Positions 17,600-24,658 of a stretch of 64,000 bases of DNA are shown piece by piece. Origin of the DNA: Allopontixanthobacter sp041552775 (lineage in GTDB: Bacteria > Pseudomonadota > Alphaproteobacteria > Sphingomonadales > Sphingomonadaceae). Position 1 is the stretch's first letter; each line of letters starts with the position of its first letter. The stretch spans positions 1-64,000 of the forward strand of contig JBFEKH010000003.1 of NCBI GenBank assembly GCA_041552775.1, in the 5' to 3' direction. Under the pieces are notes generated by a model. That model was not told where the DNA came from. It ran no database searches and was given only the letters and a program-made list of their open reading frames with translations. A program made the translations under genes and the position numbers.

Positions 17600-17953
17600 A
17601 TGAAAATTCGTAATGTACTGATGGCCGCAGCTGCGATTACGCTGGCGGCAGCCCCTGCTGTATGATCACCCGATATTAGCCGCGCTTCGGCTCCTGTTTC
17701 GAGCAAGAGCGAACTCGGCGGTGGAGATGGAATTCTTGTACTGTTGGCGATTGGCATTTTCGCAACTTTCATCATCCTCACATTGGTGAATGATGATGAT
17801 GCTCCGATCAGCGCCAAAGGCCGACTAAAATGCATCAGTTCGGAAAGCGGGGCTTCGGCCTCGTTTCTTTTGGTCAACAGGGCAGGCGTTGCTCTCGATA
17901 AGTACGCTGCCACCAAAGGTGCCACTTTTTGTTGGCTCACACCGATGCGTTGA
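17600..17953 (+). pseudogene. Small secreted/membrane protein interrupted by TGA at codon 22
   Basis: A clear start (GAGGG nine bases before the ATG) begins a signal peptide, MKIRNVLMAAAAITLAAAPAV, that stops at TGA (17663-17665) exactly where the signal would be cleaved. The same frame then continues as SPDISRAS, a Gly-rich GGGDG turn, a hydrophobic helix LVLLAIGIFATFIILTLV and an acidic NDDDAPIS end. That order (signal, Gly turn, one helix, Asp run) is familiar from small sphingomonad proteins of unknown role. The frame then runs on for about 45 atypical residues, so the original stop may also be lost. Confidence 0.65.
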
Positions 17954-17976
17954 TCCATGAAATAGCCGTAGCGAAG

Positions 17977-18342
17977 TCAGTTCTTGGCTGTAGCAACTTT
18001 GCTGGCCAATCTTATGATTGAATGTGCAGCTAGCAAACCAATTGTGATTGCAAACAGGTTCGCAGCAAAGTCCATCCAATCTGCGTCACGCCCTAAGCCC
18101 AAGTCCATTTGCAATATCTCGATGCTTCCGCCGAAGGTCGCCAGCAGGCCAAATATCACTTCTATCTTCGTCCGAGGCCACAAGATTTTTGCCAGGAAGG
18201 ACAACACGAAAAAAGCAAGAATGTGATTGAGTTTGTCATGGGCAAAGATGGTCGGAGCTTCATTTGTCGGCATGATCGCTGCAATCAGAACCGCACCGAT
18301 CAATAGCCAAAAAGGGGCGCGAGCGATCATTTGTGATTTCAT
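17977..18342 (-). CDS. VanZ-like membrane protein
   Basis: About 121 residues with four hydrophobic helices and the VanZ-family pattern KLNHILAFFVLSFLAK followed by GGSIEILQMDLG and RDADWMDFAANLFAITIG. Function in this form is unknown; VanZ itself confers low-level teicoplanin resistance. No clear ribosome-binding site distinguishes the two methionines at the start (MKSQMIARAPF). It is convergent with the broken small membrane gene. Confidence 0.75.
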   Translation of the reverse strand: MKSQMIARAPFWLLIGAVLIAAIMPTNEAPTIFAHDKLNHILAFFVLSFLAKILWPRTKIEVIFGLLATFGGSIEILQMDLGLGRDADWMDFAANLFAITIGLLAAHSIIRLASKVATAKN

Positions 18343-18547
18343 ATCAGATATGTAGCGGGCAAGACATTTCTCTAGCGTGAATTCAGCGATGTGTTTTGCT
18401 GCACGGAAGGCGAACGAATGACCGCTTCTCACAGAATTCCAGCGTGTTTCGACAGCCAAGGCCCAGGCTTAGAGCGAACTTGCTGGCTTTCTTGCAGATG
18501 TGGGTCGTAGGGCCAACCGAACAGGACGGTGCATTCAAGACGGTGCA

Positions 18548-19453
18548 TTATTGAATGCGGGTAACGGTATAGCCTTGTTGGCGCATCAGGTTCGGCAAAC
18601 CCTCTGGTCCTGCCATATGCGCTGCGCCGACCGCGATCATCGCGGGCGGGACAGTGGGCAGGAACGCTGACAATTGCCGCGCCCAGTCTTCGTTTCGTTT
18701 CACCAGTAGCGCGGTTCGCAATTCGGGGTCGGCCAGCAGCCCTTGCGTATTTTCCCGGGCCAGACTGTCCATATCACCGCTGCGCCAGGTGCGGGCAAGT
18801 TTCGCACTTTCGCCTTCACCTTCTTCCCCTTCGATGACCACTGCGCTCAGCAAGTCCCGCTGGTCCCTTTCGGGCAAATTATCGAAGATGCTGAGCTGCT
18901 GCATGGCACCCTCCAATTCGCGAATCGGCCTACCTGTGAAACGGCGCAGCAGCGCCCGGTCTACCCCGTTATCAGGATTGCCGCCGCGCACACCTTGCGC
19001 CAGCATCAATGCGGCCGCCCAACTTTCCGTTGCGGTAAAATCATTGTCGGAAAATGAGCCGGCCTCCAGCATCTTGCGCAGTGCCGCCTGTTCGCTGGCT
19101 GGCAGCCTGCCGGATAATGGCGGCAGGCCATCGGTACGAGCCAGCCGGGCGAACACATGTGAGATCGCCGCGCTGTCTTCCAGCGCGGCGATCTCAACTA
19201 TCAGCATGTCGGCATCATCAATTGTATCCGACAGCAATTCGGTTTCCCAGCTGATACCATCGGGCAGGGAGTGGATGGTCCCGAAGAGCCAACCCTCCAC
19301 CGTGCCGTCAGCAGAAGCCAGTTCCCACAAAGCCGGCATAGGGGCTGTCTGGGTAAGGGGGCGCTCCGCATCTTCGGCGGATTTCTCTCCGCAGCTTGCC
19401 AAGGCAAGGGCGCAGGACAGCGCCATGGCTGCAGAGAGAAGGAACCGTTTCAT
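18548..19453 (-). CDS. TraB/GumN (Tiki-like) family lipoprotein, second of a tandem pair
   Basis: The start is set at MKRFLL, whose ATG overlaps the preceding gene's TGA and gives a lipoprotein signal ending in ALASC. The 301-residue protein has both GxxH motifs of the TraB/Tiki superfamily: GTIH at 58-61 and GAAH at 276-279. In animal Tiki proteins these residues form a metalloprotease site; the bacterial GumN role is not established. It is probably anchored to the membrane on the periplasmic side. It is the distal gene of a minus-strand run starting with an XRE regulator. Confidence 0.88.
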   Translation of the reverse strand: MKRFLLSAAMALSCALALASCGEKSAEDAERPLTQTAPMPALWELASADGTVEGWLFGTIHSLPDGISWETELLSDTIDDADMLIVEIAALEDSAAISHVFARLARTDGLPPLSGRLPASEQAALRKMLEAGSFSDNDFTATESWAAALMLAQGVRGGNPDNGVDRALLRRFTGRPIRELEGAMQQLSIFDNLPERDQRDLLSAVVIEGEEGEGESAKLARTWRSGDMDSLARENTQGLLADPELRTALLVKRNEDWARQLSAFLPTVPPAMIAVGAAHMAGPEGLPNLMRQQGYTVTRIQ

Positions 19454-20388
19454 CACTGGACCCTGTAAGTCTTGATTCCGCGCAGTTCCAGTGCATCCTG
19501 CACGCTCTTGGCACCGGCCAGATGGCCTGCACCGACTGCGACGAACACAGTACCCGGGGTGTCGAGACGAGTGTCGATCCATTCCGCCCAGTTGGTGTTG
19601 CGCTGATACAGCAGCCGGTCTGCCAGGACCTGGTCTGTCAGGCCTTCGTTCATCAGCGCAGCCAGTCCGTCGGCATCTCCTTCCAGCCATTCAGCAACCA
19701 TCTTGTCCAGCATCGGCTTGATCGTATCGACTCCTTCTGCGGCCTGTACCAGAAACGCGATCTGGCTTTCGATTGGCAGCTGGTCGAACAGTGTCATCTG
19801 GAATTCCAGCGTTTCCAGCTCGCCGCGGGCTTTTGTTTCGCCGCCCTTGGAGTTCAGAACGTTTTCCACGCCGCTGTCGGGGGAATAGCCTTCCTTCATG
19901 ATCGGCAGCATCGCCAGCATCATGCTGGCATACCACGGTTCGAACCGGTCGAATGTTGCCACTGGCATGCCCAGCTTGGTCATGGCCGCTTCGTAGGCGG
20001 ACTTCTGGTCATCATCGAGCATCTCCCGCAGGTTCTTGTCTGCCGGCAGCATCCCGGTGTTCATGATGATCGACTGCATCTTGGCAACTGTTTCCGGCGT
20101 CTGCAGGATTTCAGTCACCAGGATATCGGACGAAGCCAGGGCTGCGGCGACATTGCCTTTGTACCAATCGACGTCCTTGGGCAGCGCATGGACAGTGCCG
20201 AAAAGATAAATGGTGGTGTCCTCGTCGGATACTTTCCACAGCGCGGGGCCGCCAAGCTCCACCTGTTCCGCCGGGACTTGCGCGCTGGCGACAGGCGTTG
20301 GCTTTTGCTGCTGGGCCGAGGCGGGGGCGGCGAACAGGATGGCGGTTCCGGTCAGGAGACCCGCGAGACGATGTGCGAACGTTTTCAT
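19453..20388 (-). CDS. TraB/GumN (Tiki-like) family protein, first of a tandem pair
   Basis: Secreted 311-residue protein with a cleavable signal (LLTGTAILFAAPASAQ). It shares overall layout with the next gene (ALWKVSDEDTTIYLFGTVHALP; GAGHLAGAKSVQDAL), so the two look like paralogues from a tandem duplication. GxxH motifs are GTVH 64-67 and GAGH 286-289. AAAGG sits nine bases before the ATG; the frame is open upstream but without signal-like sequence. The stop overlaps the next start (TGATG). Confidence 0.9.
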   Translation of the reverse strand: MKTFAHRLAGLLTGTAILFAAPASAQQQKPTPVASAQVPAEQVELGGPALWKVSDEDTTIYLFGTVHALPKDVDWYKGNVAAALASSDILVTEILQTPETVAKMQSIIMNTGMLPADKNLREMLDDDQKSAYEAAMTKLGMPVATFDRFEPWYASMMLAMLPIMKEGYSPDSGVENVLNSKGGETKARGELETLEFQMTLFDQLPIESQIAFLVQAAEGVDTIKPMLDKMVAEWLEGDADGLAALMNEGLTDQVLADRLLYQRNTNWAEWIDTRLDTPGTVFVAVGAGHLAGAKSVQDALELRGIKTYRVQ

Positions 20389-20414
20389 AAGATAACCTTT
20401 CTGAGAGGGGATAT

Positions 20415-20933
20415 TTAGCGTGTCTGAATAAACCTGTGTCCGCGGGTCAAAAAGTATCTGCGGTACAGCCAGACCGCCGACCAGATGGTCGCCACGATCA
20501 GCAGCACGACCATCGGGTCTTGTTCGGGAAGCAGCCCTGCCCGGGTGGCAACCCACCAGCTTGGGGCGATGAACAGATAGGCATGGCCGGCGGTATTCGC
20601 GCCGTCAGTATAGCTCGCCCGGTCATGCTCGTCCGTGCTGCGCCACCACATCAGGGTAACGATCGGTGCGCAAGCCGCCCACAGCCCAATTGCGACCAGT
20701 GCGGGGAATAGGGGAATTGGTCCGTTCGAGAGCACAGAGGTGCCGTCCGTTTCATTGTGGCCAAGTAGCAAGCCCAGCGCCACGCTGAGCGAGAGCAGCA
20801 CGTAAATCAAATTGCGTGACCGGCGGGTGCTGCGCGAAATCGGTTCCTTGGCATGTTTGGGCCAGACCCTTGCGGCAAGCACGGCCAGACCTGCGACCAC
20901 CAAAATCCAGGCAATCACTATTCCGAGCAGCAC
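20415..20933 (-). CDS. Multi-pass membrane protein of unknown function
   Basis: A 172-residue protein with about five hydrophobic helices (LLGIVIAWILVVAGLAVLAA, LIYVLLSLSVALGLLLG, LFPALVAIGLWAACAPIVTL, YLFIAPSWWVA, MVVLLIVATIWSAVWLY). I do not recognise the family. Its start lies 16 bases inside the upstream small membrane gene, and it ends 26 bases before the first GumN gene, which points to one transcript. Confidence 0.7.
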   Translation of the reverse strand: MLLGIVIAWILVVAGLAVLAARVWPKHAKEPISRSTRRSRNLIYVLLSLSVALGLLLGHNETDGTSVLSNGPIPLFPALVAIGLWAACAPIVTLMWWRSTDEHDRASYTDGANTAGHAYLFIAPSWWVATRAGLLPEQDPMVVLLIVATIWSAVWLYRRYFLTRGHRFIQTR

Positions 20934-21106
20934 ATCCAGTCGGTCGCCCCGCCGGCATTGAGATAGCCTGACACGACACCGGCGCCAAAAACGACCGCAA
21001 GCAGCGTCAATGCCATCAGTATGATGCTGTAGAGCTTGCGGCTGGCCAGATGTGCGGAGGTCAACTTGGTACTGGCGTCCGCATGTTCGGATTTAGGCTT
21101 CGTCAT
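20918..21106 (-). CDS. Small single- or double-helix membrane protein
   Basis: A 62-residue protein with a charged N-terminus (MTKPKSEHADAS) and a hydrophobic stretch of about 25 residues (LYSIILMALTLLAVVFGAGV), ending in WMCCSE. The start is at the ATG that lies 14 bases inside the XRE gene. No family recognised. Small membrane proteins paired with short XRE regulators often act as their partners or targets, but nothing here proves that. Confidence 0.65.
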   Translation of the reverse strand: MTKPKSEHADASTKLTSAHLASRKLYSIILMALTLLAVVFGAGVVSGYLNAGGATDWMCCSE

Positions 21107-21287
21107 CGAATATCTCCTCGATGGGCATTTCAAAAAGTCGGGCGAGTTTGAAGGCGAGGGGAAGCGAGGGATCATGCTTGCCTGTCTCGATGGCGTTGAC
21201 CGCCTGACGCGAGACATCCAGATGCATGGCCAGCTCCGCCTGACTCCAGTCGCGCATTGCGCGCAGAACCTTGAGGCGGTTTTTCAT
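21093..21287 (-). CDS. XRE-family HTH regulator (short, YozG-like)
   Basis: A 64-residue single-domain Cro/C1-type repressor. The helix-turn-helix lies in WSQAELAMHLDVSRQAVNAIETG, with the C-terminal FEMPIEEIFDDEA seen in YozG-like proteins. It overlaps the small membrane gene and heads a compact minus-strand run of five genes. A group of ATGTC-containing repeats lies 150-230 bases upstream and could be its binding sites. Confidence 0.9.
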   Translation of the reverse strand: MKNRLKVLRAMRDWSQAELAMHLDVSRQAVNAIETGKHDPSLPLAFKLARLFEMPIEEIFDDEA

Positions 21288-21437
21288 CGGCTCAAGCGAT
21301 CACTGCGCCAATCTCAAGAACGATGGTCGACAAACCGACCCCGGCGAGCATGTAGATCGAGTTGACGAGCAGTTTTTACGGTGACGGGCGAGTGATGGTA
21401 AGAATTGTTCATCATAGATTCCTAGTCATGCAATTAC

Positions 21438-21514
21438 GACATAATGTCAGGTTATGCTGACTATATGTCGCGATTCGCTGACCATGTCAATACTACCTTA
21501 CATAATGTCGCAAC
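21438..21514. promoter_or_regulatory. Cluster of ATGTC-type repeats between the XRE gene and glyQ
   Basis: GACAT-A-ATGTC (21438-21448) is a perfect dyad. Related copies follow: TATATGTCGCGA (21462-21473), CATGTCAA (21483-21490) and CATAATGTCGCAAC (21501-21514). The spacing fits an operator array in the divergent XRE/glyQ promoter region. Assignment to the XRE protein is by position only. The rest of the 298-base intergenic region shows nothing else I can support. Confidence 0.4.
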
Positions 21515-21585
21515 AAAGTGACTTTTGGCCTCTCAATGCGGTGTAGCATTGACCGCGTTTCAGCCATCCGCCAAAGCGCGGCATA

Positions 21586-22485
21586 ATGAAAAGAGACCCT
21601 TCCAAGAGCTTTCAGGACATGATCCTCTCGCTCCATGATTTCTGGAGCGAGAACGGCTGCCTGATCCTGCAACCCTATGACATGCGCATGGGGGCGGGCA
21701 CATTTCACCCCGCGACCACGCTGCGCGCACTGGGGCCGGAGCCCTGGAATGCGGCCTTCGTCCAGCCCTGCCGCCGCCCGTCCGATGGCCGCTACGGCGA
21801 AAATCCGAACCGGCTGCAGCATTATTATCAGTATCAGGTGATCCTGAAGCCAAGCCCTTCAGACCTGCAGGAGCTGTATCTCAAGAGCCTGGAAGTGATC
21901 GGCATCGATCCGCTGAAACACGATATCCGCTTCGTCGAGGATGATTGGGAATCGCCCACGCTGGGCGCCTGGGGGCTGGGCTGGGAAGTCTGGTGTGACG
22001 GGATGGAAGTGACCCAGTTCACCTATTTCCAGCAGATGGGTGGTTATGATTGCAAACCCGTTGCGGGTGAATTGACTTACGGGCTGGAACGGCTCGCAAT
22101 GTATATTCAGGGCGTCGACAACGTGTACGACCTCGCGTTCAACCAGCACGGTGTAAGCTACGGGGAGGTGTTCCTTGAAAACGAAAAGCAGATGAGCACG
22201 TGGAATTTCGAAATCGCCGAAACCGATGCGTTGTTCGACCTGTTCAAGAAAGCGGTGGCCGAATGCCAGAACTGCCTGACCGCGAAATTGCCGATCCCCG
22301 CATATGAGCAGGCGATCGAGGCCAGTCACATCTTCAACCTGCTGCAGGCGCGCGGCGTGATCAGCGTCCAGGAACGCGCCAGCTACATGGGCCAGGTCCG
22401 CGATCTCGCGCGCGGTTCGTGCGAGGCGTATATGGCAAAGAATGCCGACGCCTGGGCCGAGAAATTTCCGGAGTGGTCGGCATGA
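21586..22485 (+). CDS. glyQ: Glycyl-tRNA synthetase alpha subunit
   Basis: Catalytic alpha subunit of the bacterial-type heterotetrameric GlyRS. The 299 residues begin with the family's FQDMILSLHDFWSENGCLILQPYDM and include AFVQPCRRPSDGRYGENPNR and GLERLAMYIQGV. It overlaps glyS by ATGA, so the two subunits are made together. No strong ribosome-binding site is visible in front of the first ATG. Confidence 0.97.
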   Translation: MKRDPSKSFQDMILSLHDFWSENGCLILQPYDMRMGAGTFHPATTLRALGPEPWNAAFVQPCRRPSDGRYGENPNRLQHYYQYQVILKPSPSDLQELYLKSLEVIGIDPLKHDIRFVEDDWESPTLGAWGLGWEVWCDGMEVTQFTYFQQMGGYDCKPVAGELTYGLERLAMYIQGVDNVYDLAFNQHGVSYGEVFLENEKQMSTWNFEIAETDALFDLFKKAVAECQNCLTAKLPIPAYEQAIEASHIFNLLQARGVISVQERASYMGQVRDLARGSCEAYMAKNADAWAEKFPEWSA

Positions 22486-24650
22486 CCGACTTCCTCCTCG
22501 AACTCCGCAGCGAAGAAATCCCGGCCCGGATGCAGAAGGGCGCCCGCGCCGATCTGGAAAAGCTGTTCCGCGCCGAAATGGCCTCCGCCGGGGTTACCGT
22601 TGATGAGATGACCGTTTGGTCCACCCCGCGCCGACTTGCGTTGATTGCGCGCAGCCTGCCGACACAGACTGAAGCAGTCAGCGAAGAAGCGAAAGGTCCG
22701 CCGGAAGGCGCTCCCGATCAGGCCATCGACGGGTTCTGCCGTAGGAACGGCGTGACCCGCGACAGCCTTGAACTTCGCGATGTGAAGGGCCGCATGACCT
22801 ATTTCGCGGTCATCGAACAACCAGGTCGCACAGTGGCCGATGTGCTGGCAGAGGCGATCCTCTCGATCATCCGCGCCTTCCCATGGCCCAAGTCGATGCG
22901 CTGGGGCGCTGCCTCGATCAGCACCGAGAGCCTGAAATGGGTCCGCCCGCTGTCGGGCATCGTCGCGATCTTCGGCGATACGCTGGTGAATTGCGAAGTT
23001 GACGGAGTGACGTCAGGCACCGCCACCATGGGCCACCGGTTCCACCATTCCGGCGAAATAACGATTACCGGCGCCGACGATTACGCGGCCAAATTGCGCG
23101 CCGCGCATGTGATTGTGGACCATGTGGAGCGCGAAGGTATCGTACGCAGCGGCGCGGCGAAGGCTGCTGCCGATGCCGGTCTCGATCTGGTCGAGGATGA
23201 AGGTCTGGTGGTGGAAAATGCCGGACTGACCGAATGGCCCGTCCCGCTGCTCGGCCGGTTCGAGGGCGATTTCCTCGAGGTGCCGCCCGAAACCATCCAG
23301 TTGACCGCGCGGGTGAACCAGAAATATTTCGTGTGCGAGAAGGATGGCAAACTCGCGAACGCCTTCATCTGCACTGCCAATATCGAAGCCGCCGATGGCG
23401 GCGCGGCGATTGTCGATGGCAACCGCAAAGTCCTCGCCGCGCGCTTGTCCGATGCGCGGTTCTTCTGGGATGTGGACCGGAAGAAAACGCTCGAGGAACA
23501 CGCCAAGGGGCTGGAACGGATTACCTTCCACGAGAAACTGGGCACCGTCGCCGACAAGGTCGAACGGGTGGCGAAACTGGCCGAATGGCTCGCCAGCGAA
23601 GGCATCGTGCCGAATTGTGATCCGGCATTGGCGCGGCAGGCTGCGGAACTATGCAAAGCCGATCTTGTCACCGAAATGGTCGGAGAATTCCCCGAACTCC
23701 AAGGCCTCATGGGCGGCTATTATGCCCTCGCCGAGGGACTGCCCGACGCCGTAGCCGGCGCCATCCGCGATCACTACAAACCGGTCGGGCAGGGCGATGA
23801 GGTGCCTACTGAGCCGGTGACGGTCGCGGTAAGTTTGGCGGATAAGCTGGATACGCTATTCAGTTTCTTTGCAATTGAGGAGCGGCCCACAGGTTCGAAA
23901 GATCCATTTGCTTTGCGACGTGCAGCAATGGGCATTATCAGTTTGCTAATAGAGAATAGTTTGAGGAGCAAAGTTTGGTGGCTTGTTGAACACTGGTTGC
24001 AATTCGCAAAACGTAAATACGTCGAAGACGCAAATGCTATGGAGCATGTGCGACATTTCTTCGCTGACCGCCTCAAGGTTCAGCAACGGGAAGCAGGCGT
24101 CCGTCACGACCTGATCGACGCCGTGTTCGCGCTAGGCGGCGAGGACGACCTCGTCCGCTTGCTTTCCCGCGTCCATGCGCTGCAATCCTTCATGACCACC
24201 GACGACGGCACCAACCTCCTCTCAGGATACAAGCGCGCCGCCAATATCATCAAGAAGGAAGACTGGCACGGTATCGAGGGCGAGATCGCGCATACCGGCG
24301 AGGAAGACCCGCTCGCGATGGTGGACGATCCCGATATGAAAGCGGTGATCGAGGCCAAGATGTCCGAGCGTCATGCGAAACAGCGCTCCTACACCCCCGA
24401 ACCTGCGGAACAGGCGCTGATCGATGCACTTGGCGCAGCAGAGCCCAAGGCAGCATCAGCCATCGAAGCGGAAGATTTCTCCGCTGCAATGGCTGCGCTT
24501 GCCAGTCTGCGCGCGCCGATCGATGCGTTTTTCGAGGAAGTTACCGTTAACGCCGATGAAGAAAACAAACGCGCCGCACGGCTGGACTTGCTTGCGCAGT
24601 TTCGTGCTGCAGTGCACAACGTAGCGGACTTCTCGAAAATCGAAGGATAA
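22482..24650 (+). CDS. glyS: Glycyl-tRNA synthetase beta subunit
   Basis: tRNA-binding and editing-like beta subunit, 722 residues from the ATG overlapping the glyQ stop (MTDFLLELRSEEIPARMQ). Family segments include FPWPKSMRW, WPVPLLGRFEGDFLEVP and the anticodon-binding-type C-terminus. Roughly 23840-24060 stands out: by hand count 97 of 220 bases are G/C (44%) with AT-ending codons such as Leu TTG, Arg AGG and Ile ATA, in a gene otherwise clearly GC-rich. The protein there remains family-like (DPFALRRAAMGIISLLIEN), so the frame is intact. Confidence 0.96.
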   Translation: MTDFLLELRSEEIPARMQKGARADLEKLFRAEMASAGVTVDEMTVWSTPRRLALIARSLPTQTEAVSEEAKGPPEGAPDQAIDGFCRRNGVTRDSLELRDVKGRMTYFAVIEQPGRTVADVLAEAILSIIRAFPWPKSMRWGAASISTESLKWVRPLSGIVAIFGDTLVNCEVDGVTSGTATMGHRFHHSGEITITGADDYAAKLRAAHVIVDHVEREGIVRSGAAKAAADAGLDLVEDEGLVVENAGLTEWPVPLLGRFEGDFLEVPPETIQLTARVNQKYFVCEKDGKLANAFICTANIEAADGGAAIVDGNRKVLAARLSDARFFWDVDRKKTLEEHAKGLERITFHEKLGTVADKVERVAKLAEWLASEGIVPNCDPALARQAAELCKADLVTEMVGEFPELQGLMGGYYALAEGLPDAVAGAIRDHYKPVGQGDEVPTEPVTVAVSLADKLDTLFSFFAIEERPTGSKDPFALRRAAMGIISLLIENSLRSKVWWLVEHWLQFAKRKYVEDANAMEHVRHFFADRLKVQQREAGVRHDLIDAVFALGGEDDLVRLLSRVHALQSFMTTDDGTNLLSGYKRAANIIKKEDWHGIEGEIAHTGEEDPLAMVDDPDMKAVIEAKMSERHAKQRSYTPEPAEQALIDALGAAEPKAASAIEAEDFSAAMAALASLRAPIDAFFEEVTVNADEENKRAARLDLLAQFRAAVHNVADFSKIEG

Positions 24651-24658
24651 TTTCTCCA

